Of a stretch of 64,000 nucleotides of DNA, positions 19,443-28,888 are shown piece after piece. This DNA is from Escherichia coli (GTDB lineage Bacteria > Pseudomonadota > Gammaproteobacteria > Enterobacterales > Enterobacteriaceae). A model generated the notes under the pieces. That model worked only from the letters and a program-made list of their open reading frames with translations. It was not told the DNA's origin and did not search any database. The stretch spans positions 62,001-126,000 of the forward strand of contig NZ_JAATUR010000002.1 in the NCBI RefSeq assembly GCF_011881725.1, in the 5' to 3' direction. Position numbers and translations under genes: made by a program. The stretch's first letter is position 1. The number at the start of each line of letters is the position of its first letter.

Positions 19443-21203
19443 TTATTTTGTCCAGAATGCTGCTTTGGCGCGCTGTAGTTTTTCGTAGGCTTTCAACAGC
19501 GACTGATGCGAGGCAAACGCGTGTAGATCGCTATCCACTGGTTGCAGACCATAAAACGCGGCTTCGCCACTCATTGCTGCGCTGGCAGCCTCAACCGCAT
19601 CTGCGCCGTACATACGAATAAAAGCGTTCAGATATTGTAGTGGCTGACGATCTTCTTCCTGAGCAAGCAACAATAAGGTTTGCAGGCAGCGATAATAGTT
19701 GGCGCGTTCAGGACTGAACACCGATGAGTTAAATTCCATCGTCCATTCGGTCCAGACCAGAGCCTGTTCCATATCGCCGCCAGCCAGCGCCAACATGGCT
19801 TTCAGTTCACCGATACGCAGGGTATACCAACCATTATCTGACCCGGTCGCCAGCCCCAGCAGTTCACGTACGCGGGTAAAGTCATCGAAACCTTCTTCAT
19901 CCAGTTGCTCGATGAGGTTCAGGTAATCTTCTTTTTCCCACTCACTGCCGGGCAGTGACAGAATTGTCTCTCGTAAATGGCTGCCCATACTGTTATTTGC
20001 CAGCCATAAATCTTCAGCCGGATAAATATCAGACATGCCTGGGACGATAATTCGGCAAGCGTAGACACCCAGATGCTCGTAATCGGCAATATAAACTTCT
20101 TTATCTTCTTTGTTGAAGATAGCCATCAGCGTGGCGAACTCTTCTTCAGTAGTGCCGGAGAAGCTCCAGTCCACAAACGGATAATCGGCATCCTGCTTGA
20201 ACAGGTCCCAGGAGATCAAACCGCTGGAATCGATAAAGTGCGTTTCGAGGTTAGTATGTTCAGCCACTTCTTCATCATCAAAGGTTGGCGGAGTAAATAC
20301 ATCCAGGTCCTTCAGTCCACGCCCCTGAAGCAGTTCGGTTACGGTACGTTCCAGTGCAACGCCAAAATCAGGATGCGCGCCGAAAGAGGCAAAACAGGTG
20401 CCGTTAGCTGGATTGAACAGTACCACGCAGATAACCGGATACTGACCGCCAAGCGAACCGTCGTAAGCGAAGATAGGGAAACCTTCCGCTTCCAGTGTTT
20501 CGATCGCTTCAACTACTGCCGGATAACGCGCCAGCACGTCTGCAGGAATCTCTGGCAGGCTGATGCTTTCTGCAATAATGCGGTTTTTCACGTAGCGTTC
20601 GAAAACTTCAGACAATCCCTGAACGCGGGCTTCGTTGCGGGTATTACCTGCGGACATACCGTTGGAGACGTACAGGTTACCAATGATATTCATCGGAATA
20701 TAAACGGTCTGATTGTCGGACTGGCGCGTAAACGGCAGGCCGCAAATTCCGCGGTCTTCATTACCTGACTGTAGGTCAATCAGCATGCTGCCGGTCAGTT
20801 CATTTTCCGGATCGTAAAACGCGCGCAGACGGTCATCGAGCAGGCCTTCTGGCACGTCGTCATTTTCGGTCAGCGGGAACCATTTTTCGTTAGGATAATG
20901 CACGAACGGACCGTTGGCGATGGTTTCGCCCAGCCAGAAGTCTGCAAAAAAGTAGTTGGTAGACAGACGCTCGAAATATTCACCGAGTGCAGAAGCCAGT
21001 GCTGCTTTTTTGGTTGCGCCTTTGCCGTTGGTAAAACACAGGGCGCACTCTTTATCACGAATATGCACCGACCAGACATTAGGTACCGGATTCAGCCAGG
21101 AGGCCTCTTCAATCTGAAAACCGAGGTCGGAGAGTTTTTGCTGGAAGCGAGCGATGGAATCTTCCAGAGCGGCATCTTTGCCGGGAATAAATGTTTGCGT
21201 CAT
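19443..21203 (-). CDS. ycaO: YcaO, ATP-dependent factor for ribosomal protein S12 methylthiolation
   Basis: YcaO is the founding member of the YcaO ATPase family. In E. coli it is linked genetically to beta-methylthiolation of Asp88 of ribosomal protein S12 by RimO, although the chemistry is unresolved. The 586-residue form starts MTQTFIPGKD at 21203. The ATP-binding YcaO domain occupies about residues 60-400 (segments GKGATKKAALASALGEYFER and NEARVQGLSEVFERYVK), and a helical TPR-like region fills the C-terminus. It lacks the PxPxP tail of azoline-forming members. The RBS is poor. It diverges from ycaP and lies upstream of focA. Confidence 0.95.
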   Translation of the reverse strand: MTQTFIPGKDAALEDSIARFQQKLSDLGFQIEEASWLNPVPNVWSVHIRDKECALCFTNGKGATKKAALASALGEYFERLSTNYFFADFWLGETIANGPFVHYPNEKWFPLTENDDVPEGLLDDRLRAFYDPENELTGSMLIDLQSGNEDRGICGLPFTRQSDNQTVYIPMNIIGNLYVSNGMSAGNTRNEARVQGLSEVFERYVKNRIIAESISLPEIPADVLARYPAVVEAIETLEAEGFPIFAYDGSLGGQYPVICVVLFNPANGTCFASFGAHPDFGVALERTVTELLQGRGLKDLDVFTPPTFDDEEVAEHTNLETHFIDSSGLISWDLFKQDADYPFVDWSFSGTTEEEFATLMAIFNKEDKEVYIADYEHLGVYACRIIVPGMSDIYPAEDLWLANNSMGSHLRETILSLPGSEWEKEDYLNLIEQLDEEGFDDFTRVRELLGLATGSDNGWYTLRIGELKAMLALAGGDMEQALVWTEWTMEFNSSVFSPERANYYRCLQTLLLLAQEEDRQPLQYLNAFIRMYGADAVEAASAAMSGEAAFYGLQPVDSDLHAFASHQSLLKAYEKLQRAKAAFWTK

Positions 21204-21332
21204 GGAAATCACTTTAGTCGTACGGAAAGCGCGCAATAATACGGGTTTTATCTCAAAGGCGCTATCACCGCAGCCACGCTGATGAACTGTTGACTATGCT
21301 TTTAGCGGATAAATTACGATAAGAGCATAAAA

Positions 21333-22025
21333 ATGAAGGCGTTCGATCTCCACCGTATGGCATTTGATAAAGTGCCTTTTGATTTCCTTGGCGAAGTTGC
21401 ATTACGTAGTCTTTATACCTTTGTACTGGTCTTTTTGTTCCTGAAAATGACCGGAAGACGAGGTGTGCGGCAGATGTCGCTGTTTGAAGTGTTAATCATT
21501 CTGACGCTAGGGTCGGCGGCGGGGGATGTGGCGTTTTATGATGATGTGCCAATGGTCCCGGTACTTATCGTCTTTATTACCCTGGCATTGTTATACCGCC
21601 TGGTTATGTGGTTGATGGCGCACAGTGAAAGACTGGAAGATTTGCTGGAAGGCAAACCAGTTGTCATTATTGAGGATGGCGAGTTGGCCTGGTCGAAACT
21701 CAGTAACTCCAATATGACGGAATTTGAGTTCTTTATGGAACTACGGTTGCGTGGCGTGGAGCAGCTGGGGCAGGTACGTCTGGCTATTCTCGAAACCAAC
21801 GGGCAAATCAGTGTCTATTTCTTTGAAGATGACAAGGTGAAACCTGGCTTACTTATTTTACCCGGTGACTGTACCCAGCGTTATAAAGTGGTACCGGAGT
21901 CGACGGACTATGCCTGCATCCGTTGCAGTGAAATCATTCATATGAACGCAGGTGAAAAACAATTATGTCCGCGCTGTGCAAATCCAGAATGGACGAAGGC
22001 AAGTCGGGCAAAACGGGTGACCTGA
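21333..22025 (+). CDS. ycaP: DUF421-family inner-membrane protein YcaP
   Basis: This is a 230-residue membrane protein of the DUF421/YetF type, of unknown function. Three hydrophobic segments lie in the first 90 residues (one containing LGSAAGDVAFYDD, the family hallmark), followed by a soluble alpha/beta domain. The tail has two CxxC pairs (ACIRCSE and LCPRCAN), which suggest a small zinc knuckle. It has its own divergent upstream region shared with ycaO and is followed by the serC promoter region. Confidence 0.92.
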   Translation: MKAFDLHRMAFDKVPFDFLGEVALRSLYTFVLVFLFLKMTGRRGVRQMSLFEVLIILTLGSAAGDVAFYDDVPMVPVLIVFITLALLYRLVMWLMAHSERLEDLLEGKPVVIIEDGELAWSKLSNSNMTEFEFFMELRLRGVEQLGQVRLAILETNGQISVYFFEDDKVKPGLLILPGDCTQRYKVVPESTDYACIRCSEIIHMNAGEKQLCPRCANPEWTKASRAKRVT

Positions 22026-22071
22026 CAGCAAAAACATCGGTTTTTTGGTAATAATCCGAGAGATTCTATTG

Positions 22072-22087
22072 TGTGATACGAGCCACA
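22072..22087 (+). promoter_or_regulatory. CRP-like site upstream of serC
   Basis: TGTGA-TACGAG-CCACA matches the CRP consensus TGTGA-N6-TCACA with one mismatch. cAMP-CRP is reported to repress serC-aroA in E. coli, which fits a site about 140 nt before the start codon. Confidence 0.6.
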
Positions 22088-22166
22088 TTTTTGCCCTCAA
22101 CGGTTTTACTCATTGCGATGCGTTTCACTGAATGATAAAACCGATAGCCACAGGAATAATGTATTA

Positions 22167-22194
22167 CCTGCGGTCGCAATCGATTGATCGCAGG
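22167..22194 (+). other. Hairpin in the serC leader
   Basis: CCTGCGGTC and GATCGCAGG pair over 9 bp (one G-U) around a 10-nt loop, about 30 nt before the serC start codon. There is no T tract, so it is not an intrinsic terminator. It may affect mRNA stability or translation. Confidence 0.5.
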
Positions 22195-22223
22195 TTAATA
22201 GCAACGCAACGTGGTGAGGGGAA

Positions 22224-23312
22224 ATGGCTCAAATCTTCAATTTTAGTTCTGGTCCGGCAATGTTACCGGCAGAGGTGCTTAAACAGGCTCAACAGGAACT
22301 GCGCGACTGGAACGGTCTTGGTACGTCGGTGATGGAAGTGAGCCACCGTGGCAAAGAGTTCATTCAGGTTGCAGAGGAAGCCGAGAAGGATTTTCGTGAT
22401 CTTCTTAACGTCCCCTCCAACTACAAAGTATTGTTCTGCCACGGCGGCGGGCGTGGCCAATTTGCTGCTGTACCGCTGAATATTCTCGGTGATAAAACCA
22501 CCGCAGATTATGTTGATGCGGGTTATTGGGCAGCAAGCGCTATTAAAGAAGCGAAAAAATACTGCACACCAAATGTGTTTGATGCGAAAGTGACTGTTGA
22601 TGGTCTTCGCGCAGTTAAGCCAATGAGTGAATGGCAACTCTCTGATAATGCTGCTTATATGCATTACTGCCCGAATGAAACTATCGACGGTATCGCCATC
22701 GATGAAACACCAGACTTCGGTAAAGAAGTGGTGGTCGCTGCCGACTTTTCTTCAACGATTCTTTCTCGGCCGATTGATGTCAGCCGTTATGGTGTGATTT
22801 ACGCTGGCGCGCAGAAAAATATCGGCCCGGCAGGTCTGACGATCGTTATTGTTCGTGAAGATTTGCTGGGTAAAGCGAATATCGCCTGCCCATCTATTCT
22901 GGATTATTCCATTCTCAACGATAACGACTCCATGTTTAATACGCCGCCGACGTTTGCCTGGTATCTATCTGGTCTGGTTTTCAAATGGCTGAAAGCGAAC
23001 GGCGGTGTGGCTGCAATGGACAACATCAATCAGCAAAAAGCAGAACTGTTGTATGGGGTGATTGATAACAGCGATTTCTACCGTAATGACGTAGCGAAAG
23101 CTAACCGTTCGCGCATGAACGTGCCGTTCCAGTTGGCAGACAGTACGCTTGATAAATTGTTCCTTGAAGAGTCTTTCGCTGCGGGCTTACATGCGCTGAA
23201 AGGTCACCGTGTGGTCGGCGGAATGCGCGCTTCTATTTATAACGCCATGCCGTTGGAAGGCGTAAAAGCACTGACAGACTTCATGGTTGAGTTCGAACGT
23301 CGTCACGGCTAA
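22224..23312 (+). CDS. serC: Phosphoserine / phosphohydroxythreonine aminotransferase
   Basis: SerC makes phosphoserine from 3-phosphohydroxypyruvate in serine synthesis, and also acts on 3-hydroxy-2-oxo-4-phosphonooxybutanoate in pyridoxal phosphate synthesis. The 362-residue PLP enzyme has its Schiff-base lysine in [12 protein letters not shown] (about Lys198). The RBS GAGGGG is strong. It forms the serC-aroA operon, joined by a 70-nt spacer that contains a terminator-like hairpin. It differs from the K-12 protein at only a handful of positions. Confidence 0.98.
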   Translation: MAQIFNFSSGPAMLPAEVLKQAQQELRDWNGLGTSVMEVSHRGKEFIQVAEEAEKDFRDLLNVPSNYKVLFCHGGGRGQFAAVPLNILGDKTTADYVDAGYWAASAIKEAKKYCTPNVFDAKVTVDGLRAVKPMSEWQLSDNAAYMHYCPNETIDGIAIDETPDFGKEVVVAADFSSTILSRPIDVSRYGVIYAGAQKNIGPAGLTIVIVREDLLGKANIACPSILDYSILNDNDSMFNTPPTFAWYLSGLVFKWLKANGGVAAMDNINQQKAELLYGVIDNSDFYRNDVAKANRSRMNVPFQLADSTLDKLFLEESFAAGLHALKGHRVVGGMRASIYNAMPLEGVKALTDFMVEFERRHG

Positions 23313-23331
23313 TGCCGACATTTTGATTAAT

Positions 23332-23360
23332 CCCCACAGCCAGACTGTGGGGTTTTTATT
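23332..23360 (+). terminator. Internal terminator/attenuator between serC and aroA
   Basis: CCCCACAG-CCAGA-CTGTGGGG forms an 8-bp stem followed by TTTTTATTT. It lies inside an operon, so it likely lets only part of transcription reach aroA, setting serC above aroA. Confidence 0.85.
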
Positions 23361-23382
23361 TCTGTTGTAGAGAGTTGAGTTC

Positions 23383-24666
23383 ATGGAATCCCTGACGTTA
23401 CAACCCATCGCCCGTGTCGATGGCACTATTAATCTGCCCGGTTCCAAGAGCGTTTCTAACCGCGCTTTATTGCTGGCGGCATTAGCGCACGGCAAAACAG
23501 TATTAACCAATCTGCTGGATAGCGATGACGTGCGCCATATGCTGAATGCACTGCAAGCGTTGGGTGTGAGCTATACGCTTTCAGCCGATCGTACGCGTTG
23601 CGAAATCATTGGTAACGGCGGCCCATTACACGCAGAAAGTGCGCTGGAGTTGTTTCTTGGTAATGCCGGAACGGCAATGCGTCCGCTGGCGGCGGCACTT
23701 TGTCTGGGAAGCAATGATATTGTTCTGACTGGTGAGCCGCGTATGAAAGAGCGGCCAATTGGTCATCTGGTAGATGCACTCTGCCAGGGGGGGGCGAAAA
23801 TCACTTACCTGGAACAAGAGAATTATCCACCGCTGCGTTTACAAGGCGGTTTTACTGGCGGCAACGTTGACGTTGATGGTTCCGTTTCCAGTCAATTCCT
23901 CACCGCACTATTAATGGCTGCACCGCTTGCGCCAGAAGATACGGTTATTCGTATTAAAGGTGATCTGGTTTCTAAACCTTATATCGATATCACGCTCAAC
24001 CTGATGAAAACGTTTGGTGTTGAGATTGAAAATAAGCACTATCAACAATTTGTGGTGAAAGGTGGTCAATCTTATCAATCGCCGGGTAGCTATTTAGTGG
24101 AAGGAGATGCATCCTCGGCGTCTTACTTTCTGGCTGCGGCGGCGATCAAAGGTGGCACGGTAAAAGTGACGGGCATTGGGCGCAAGAGTATGCAGGGTGA
24201 TATACGCTTTGCTGATGTACTGGAAAAAATGGGCGCGGCTATCAGCTGGGGCGACGATTATATTTCCTGCACGCGTGGTGAACTGAACGCCATCGATATG
24301 GATATGAACCATATTCCGGATGCGGCGATGACCATTGCTACGACCGCGCTTTTTGCGAAAGGCACCACCACGCTGCGCAATATTTATAACTGGCGCGTAA
24401 AAGAGACGGATCGTCTGTTCGCGATGGCGACAGAGTTGCGTAAAGTCGGTGCGGAAGTCGAAGAGGGGCACGATTTTATTCGTATCACTCCGCCGGAAAA
24501 ATTGAAATTTGCTGAGATTGCGACTTATAACGATCACCGGATGGCGATGTGTTTTTCGCTGGTGGCGTTGTCAGATACACCGGTGACGATTCTTGATCCA
24601 AAATGTACGGCCAAAACCTTCCCGGATTACTTCGAGCAACTGGCGAAGATTAGCCGACCAGCCTGA
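23383..24666 (+). CDS. aroA: 5-enolpyruvylshikimate-3-phosphate synthase
   Basis: AroA joins phosphoenolpyruvate and shikimate-3-phosphate in the shikimate pathway and is the glyphosate target. The 427-residue protein has the N-terminal [12 protein letters not shown] substrate loop with Lys22, the [11 protein letters not shown] motif at about residues 90-100, and the C-terminal NDHRMAM and [10 protein letters not shown] segments. Residues 134-135 read Cys-Gln where K-12 has Arg-Leu. The adjoining Gly codons, together with flanking bases, create a run of eight G at 23787-23794. The frame is intact. It is the second gene of serC-aroA. Confidence 0.98.
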   Translation: MESLTLQPIARVDGTINLPGSKSVSNRALLLAALAHGKTVLTNLLDSDDVRHMLNALQALGVSYTLSADRTRCEIIGNGGPLHAESALELFLGNAGTAMRPLAAALCLGSNDIVLTGEPRMKERPIGHLVDALCQGGAKITYLEQENYPPLRLQGGFTGGNVDVDGSVSSQFLTALLMAAPLAPEDTVIRIKGDLVSKPYIDITLNLMKTFGVEIENKHYQQFVVKGGQSYQSPGSYLVEGDASSASYFLAAAAIKGGTVKVTGIGRKSMQGDIRFADVLEKMGAAISWGDDYISCTRGELNAIDMDMNHIPDAAMTIATTALFAKGTTTLRNIYNWRVKETDRLFAMATELRKVGAEVEEGHDFIRITPPEKLKFAEIATYNDHRMAMCFSLVALSDTPVTILDPKCTAKTFPDYFEQLAKISRPA

Positions 24667-24705
24667 ATGAACATCGGGCGATAAATAGACAACCCTTTCT
24701 TTATC

Positions 24706-24737
24706 AAAACGTCGACACAATGTCGGCGTTTTTTTTC
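24706..24737 (+). terminator. Terminator of serC-aroA
   Basis: AAAACGTCGACA-CAA-TGTCGGCGTTTT forms a stem with one G-T wobble followed by TTTT. Confidence 0.9.
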
Positions 24738-24774
24738 GGACCTTGTGAGTCACTTTTATAGATGGTAGCGTTGC

Positions 24775-24802
24775 TTGTCAATGTAACTTGTTGATATATA
24801 AT
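24775..24802 (+). promoter_or_regulatory. Sigma-70 promoter for ycaL
   Basis: -35 TTGTCA (24775-24780), a 16-bp spacer and a perfect -10 TATAAT (24797-24802). The start would be near 24809, with a leader of about 26 nt. Confidence 0.65.
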
Positions 24803-24834
24803 GTTTATATATGATTAATCAACGGATGATTCAC

Positions 24835-25599
24835 ATGAAGAATACTAAATTACTGCTGGCGATTGCGACCTCTGCAGTATTATTGACGGGGTGTCAAAAT
24901 ACGCACGGTATTGATACCAATATGGCTATCAGCTCCGGTTTAAATGCCTATAAAGCAGCAACGTTAAGCGACGCCGATGCAAAAGCGATCGCCAATCAGG
25001 GCTGCGCCGAAATGGACAGCGGCAATCAAGTGGCTAGCAAATCCAGCAAGTACGGTAAACGTCTGGCAAAAATCGCCAAGGCATTGGGTAACAATATTAA
25101 CGGCACGCCGGTCAACTATAAGGTTTATATGACCAGCGACGTCAACGCATGGGCGATGGCCAACGGCTGTGTTCGTGTCTACAGCGGCCTGATGGACATG
25201 ATGAACGACAACGAAATTGAAGGCGTTCTGGGCCATGAACTGGGACACGTCGCGCTGGGGCACTCGCTGGCTGAAATGAAAGCCTCTTATGCGATCGTTG
25301 CCGCACGCGATGCAATCTCTGCCACCAGTGGTGTTGCTTCCCAGCTTTCTCGTTCGCAACTGGGTGATATCGCAGAAGGCGCTATTAATGCTAAGTATTC
25401 CCGCGATAAAGAGTCCGAAGCAGACGATTTCTCCTTTGATCTGTTGAAGAAACGTGGCATCAGCACCCAGGGACTGGTAGGTAGCTTTGAAAAACTGGCC
25501 AGCCTGGATGGCGGTCGTACTCAGTCTATGTTTGACTCTCACCCACCATCAACAGAGCGTGCGCAACACATCCGTGAACGTATCGCCTCCGGTAAGTAA
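24835..25599 (+). CDS. ycaL: M48-family metalloprotease lipoprotein YcaL
   Basis: YcaL is an envelope zinc metalloprotease; E. coli work implicates it in degrading LptD that stalls on the BAM machine. The start at 24835 gives 254 residues, opening with a lipoprotein signal whose lipobox is LLTGC, so the mature protein is probably anchored by the Cys. The zinc motif is HELGH within GHELGHVALGH, and the third ligand is the Glu of KESEADDF. Upstream ATGs at 24811 and 24826 are in frame, but they lie at or just after the predicted transcription start, so I reject them. Confidence 0.93.
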   Translation: MKNTKLLLAIATSAVLLTGCQNTHGIDTNMAISSGLNAYKAATLSDADAKAIANQGCAEMDSGNQVASKSSKYGKRLAKIAKALGNNINGTPVNYKVYMTSDVNAWAMANGCVRVYSGLMDMMNDNEIEGVLGHELGHVALGHSLAEMKASYAIVAARDAISATSGVASQLSRSQLGDIAEGAINAKYSRDKESEADDFSFDLLKKRGISTQGLVGSFEKLASLDGGRTQSMFDSHPPSTERAQHIRERIASGK

Positions 25600-25614
25600 A
25601 TCATTGTCATCTTT

Positions 25615-25637
25615 CGGGCTGGTCTTTCACCAGCCCG
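25615..25637 (+). terminator. Weak terminator-like hairpin after ycaL
   Basis: CGGGCTGG-TCTTTCA-CCAGCCCG gives an 8-bp GC-rich stem 16 nt after the stop codon, but no T tract follows. Confidence 0.5.
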
Positions 25638-25697
25638 CTATAATTGCGCAATAAATCCCCATCTGAATACAGACAAAACTGGTTTTTGCACACAACG

Positions 25698-25727
25698 TTA
25701 ACGATTTGTGGCGTCGACGCGTATAAT
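25698..25727 (+). promoter_or_regulatory. Promoter upstream of cmk with GC-rich discriminator
   Basis: A perfect TATAAT (25722-25727) is preceded by a weak -35 TTAACG (18-bp spacing) and followed directly by GCGCGCGG. A GC-rich discriminator of this kind is typical of promoters under stringent (ppGpp) control, fitting cmk-rpsA. Confidence 0.6.
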
Positions 25728-25771
25728 GCGCGCGGTTATGTTAACGGTACGCCTGTTTTAAGGAGATAAAG

Positions 25772-26455
25772 ATGACGGCAATTGCCCCGGTTATTACCAT
25801 TGATGGCCCAAGCGGTGCAGGGAAAGGCACCTTGTGCAAGGCTATGGCGGAAGCGTTGCAATGGCATCTGCTGGACTCGGGTGCAATTTATCGCGTACTG
25901 GCACTGGCGGCATTACATCACCATGTTGATGTTGCGTCGGAAGATGCGCTGGTGCCGCTGGCATCCCATCTGGATGTACGTTTTGTGTCGATCAATGGCA
26001 ATCTGGAAGTGATCCTCGAAGGGGAAGATGTTAGCGGCGAAATTCGTACTCAGGAAGTGGCGAATGCTGCTTCACAGGTTGCGGCATTCCCACGTGTTCG
26101 TGAGGCGCTTCTGCGCCGCCAACGCGCATTCCGTGAGTTACCTGGTTTGATTGCCGATGGTCGCGACATGGGAACGGTGGTATTCCCTGATGCGCCAGTG
26201 AAAATTTTTCTTGACGCCTCCTCGGAAGAACGTGCGCATCGCCGCATGCTACAGTTGCAGGAGAAGGGCTTTAGTGTTAACTTTGAGCGCCTTTTGGCCG
26301 AGATCAAAGAACGTGACGACCGCGATCGTAACCGAGCGGTAGCGCCACTGGTTCCGGCAGCCGATGCTTTAGTGTTAGATTCCACCACCTTAAGCATTGA
26401 GCAAGTGATTGAAAAAGCGTTACACTACGCGCGCCAAAAATTGGCTCTCGCATAA
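25772..26455 (+). CDS. cmk: Cytidylate kinase
   Basis: Cmk phosphorylates CMP and dCMP, recycling nucleotides from RNA turnover. The 227-residue protein has the P-loop [10 protein letters not shown] near the N-terminus, the DSGAIYR substrate segment and the [13 protein letters not shown] motif characteristic of CMP kinases. The RBS AAGGAG is strong. It is followed after 110 nt by rpsA and shares transcription with it. Confidence 0.98.
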   Translation: MTAIAPVITIDGPSGAGKGTLCKAMAEALQWHLLDSGAIYRVLALAALHHHVDVASEDALVPLASHLDVRFVSINGNLEVILEGEDVSGEIRTQEVANAASQVAAFPRVREALLRRQRAFRELPGLIADGRDMGTVVFPDAPVKIFLDASSEERAHRRMLQLQEKGFSVNFERLLAEIKERDDRDRNRAVAPLVPAADALVLDSTTLSIEQVIEKALHYARQKLALA

Positions 26456-26565
26456 GCGACCGAATTTGCAGTACCCCCGTTGCAATGGAATGACAGCGGG
26501 TATGTTAAACAACCCCATCCGGCACGGAGCCAGGTGGACGTTAAATATAAACCTGAAGATTAAAC
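26456..26565 (+). promoter_or_regulatory. rpsA leader and autogenous control region
   Basis: The 110-nt stretch before rpsA lacks a proper Shine-Dalgarno; only GAAG (about 26554-26557) is near the ATG. Short complementary segments (for example CCCCGTTG with CAGCGGG) can fold into hairpins. In E. coli this structured leader is translated efficiently despite the weak SD, and protein S1 represses its own translation through it. Confidence 0.7.
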
Positions 26566-28239
26566 ATGACTGAATCTTTTGCTCAACTCTTTGAAGAGTC
26601 CTTAAAAGAAATCGAAACCCGCCCGGGTTCTATCGTTCGTGGCGTTGTTGTTGCTATCGACAAAGACGTAGTACTGGTTGACGCTGGTCTGAAATCTGAG
26701 TCTGCCATCCCGGCTGAGCAGTTCAAAAACGCCCAGGGCGAGCTGGAAATCCAGGTAGGTGACGAAGTTGACGTTGCTCTGGACGCAGTAGAAGACGGCT
26801 TCGGTGAAACTCTGCTGTCCCGTGAGAAAGCTAAACGTCACGAAGCCTGGATCACGCTGGAAAAAGCTTACGAAGATGCTGAAACTGTTACCGGTGTTAT
26901 CAACGGCAAAGTTAAGGGCGGCTTCACTGTTGAGCTGAACGGTATTCGTGCGTTCCTGCCAGGTTCTCTGGTAGACGTTCGTCCGGTGCGTGACACTCTG
27001 CACCTGGAAGGCAAAGAGCTTGAATTCAAAGTAATCAAGCTGGATCAGAAGCGCAACAACGTTGTTGTTTCTCGTCGTGCCGTTATCGAATCCGAAAACA
27101 GCGCAGAGCGCGATCAGCTGCTGGAAAACCTGCAGGAAGGCATGGAAGTTAAAGGTATCGTTAAGAACCTCACTGACTACGGTGCATTCGTTGATCTGGG
27201 TGGCGTTGACGGCCTGCTGCACATCACTGACATGGCCTGGAAACGCGTTAAGCATCCGAGCGAAATCGTCAACGTGGGCGACGAAATCACTGTTAAAGTG
27301 CTGAAGTTCGACCGCGAACGTACCCGTGTATCCCTGGGCCTGAAACAGCTGGGCGAAGATCCGTGGGTAGCTATCGCTAAGCGTTATCCGGAAGGCACCA
27401 AACTGACTGGTCGCGTGACCAACCTGACCGACTACGGCTGCTTCGTTGAAATCGAAGAAGGCGTTGAAGGCTTGGTACACGTTTCCGAAATGGATTGGAC
27501 CAACAAAAACATCCACCCGTCCAAAGTTGTTAACGTTGGCGATGTAGTGGAAGTTATGGTTCTGGATATCGACGAAGAACGTCGTCGTATCTCCCTGGGT
27601 CTGAAACAGTGCAAAGCTAACCCGTGGCAGCAGTTCGCGGAAACCCATAACAAGGGCGACCGTGTTGAAGGTAAAATCAAGTCTATCACTGACTTCGGTA
27701 TCTTCATCGGCCTGGACGGCGGCATCGATGGCCTGGTTCACCTGTCTGACATCTCCTGGAACGTTGCAGGCGAAGAAGCAGTTCGTGAATACAAAAAAGG
27801 CGACGAAATCGCAGCAGTTGTTCTGCAGGTTGACGCAGAACGTGAACGTATCTCCCTGGGCGTTAAACAGCTCGCAGAAGATCCGTTCAACAACTGGGTT
27901 GCTCTGAACAAGAAAGGCGCTATCGTAACTGGTAAAGTAACTGCAGTTGATGCTAAAGGCGCAACCGTAGAACTGGCTGACGGCGTTGAAGGTTACCTGC
28001 GTGCTTCTGAAGCATCCCGTGACCGCGTTGAAGACGCTACCCTGGTTCTGAGTGTTGGCGACGAAGTTGAAGCTAAATTCACCGGCGTTGATCGTAAAAA
28101 CCGCGCAATCAGCCTGTCTGTTCGTGCGAAAGACGAAGCTGACGAGAAAGATGCAATCGCAACTGTTAACAAACAGGAAGATGCAAACTTCTCCAACAAC
28201 GCAATGGCTGAAGCTTTCAAAGCAGCTAAAGGCGAGTAA
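26566..28239 (+). CDS. rpsA: 30S ribosomal protein S1
   Basis: S1 binds and unfolds mRNA on the 30S subunit, and helps messages with weak Shine-Dalgarno sequences. The 557-residue protein contains six S1 (OB-fold) repeats, with recurring segments such as [22 protein letters not shown] and [11 protein letters not shown]. The first two repeats anchor it to the ribosome through S2. Codon bias is extreme and the protein appears identical to K-12. It is followed by a short hairpin and then ihfB. Confidence 0.99.
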
Positions 28240-28249
28240 TTCTCTGACT

Positions 28250-28275
28250 CTTCGGGATTTTTATCCCGAAGTTTG
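28250..28275 (+). terminator. Terminator after rpsA
   Basis: CTTCGGGAT-TTTT-ATCCCGAAG is a 9-bp stem followed by TTTGTT. The T tract is short, so some read-through into ihfB is likely. Confidence 0.75.
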
Positions 28276-28322
28276 TTGAGTTTACTTGACAGATTGCAGG
28301 TTTCGTCCTGTAATCAAGCACT

Positions 28323-28344
28323 AAGGGCGGCTACGGCCGCCCTT
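28323..28344 (+). other. UNCG-tetraloop hairpin between rpsA and ihfB
   Basis: AAGGGCGGC and GCCGCCCTT pair over 9 bp around TACG, giving the very stable cUACGg loop. No T tract follows, so it is not a typical terminator. It lies 55 nt before the ihfB start. Confidence 0.6.
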
Positions 28345-28398
28345 AATCAATGCAGCAACAGCAGCCGTTAAATTTGCCTTTAAGGAACCGGAGGAATC

Positions 28399-28683
28399 AT
28401 GACCAAGTCAGAATTGATAGAAAGACTTGCCACCCAGCAATCGCATATTCCCGCCAAGACGGTTGAAGATGCAGTAAAAGAGATGCTGGAGCATATGGCC
28501 TCGACTCTTGCGCAGGGCGAGCGTATTGAAATCCGCGGTTTCGGCAGTTTCTCTTTGCACTACCGCGCACCACGTACCGGACGTAATCCGAAGACTGGCG
28601 ATAAAGTAGAGCTGGAAGGAAAATACGTTCCTCACTTTAAACCAGGTAAAGAACTGCGCGATCGCGCCAATATTTACGGTTAA
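28399..28683 (+). CDS. ihfB: Integration host factor, beta subunit
   Basis: IhfB pairs with IhfA to form the sequence-specific DNA-bending protein IHF, a nucleoid component and regulator. The 94-residue protein has the HU/IHF fold and the DNA-intercalating proline in the arm [12 protein letters not shown]. The RBS GGAGG is strong. It is followed by a terminator that overlaps the leader of ycaI. Confidence 0.99.
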
Positions 28684-28708
28684 GTTTTTACTCAAACTTG
28701 AACGCGAG

Positions 28709-28733
28709 AAAAGCACCTGTCGGGTGCTTTTTT
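28709..28733 (+). terminator. Terminator of ihfB
   Basis: AAAAGCACC-TGTC-GGGTGCTTTTTT, a 9-bp stem with a T tract, begins 25 nt after the stop codon. Confidence 0.9.
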
Positions 28734-28888
28734 CATTTCCGGAATCTGAAACTGGAAGCTGCCTCGCAGAGTTCTGTGCAGTTTTCACCCTCCCGTTAAA
28801 TTCTTCTGAACGCGCCTCGGGGAACGCAAAACTCACTCCAGACAACCGCTCAACAAAGTTGCACACTTTCCAAAAACAGGGAGGGTGC

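Noticed and set aside
26602-27741. 379-codon open frame opposite rpsA
   Set aside because: Same cause as above: strong codon bias in rpsA. No independent signals support it.
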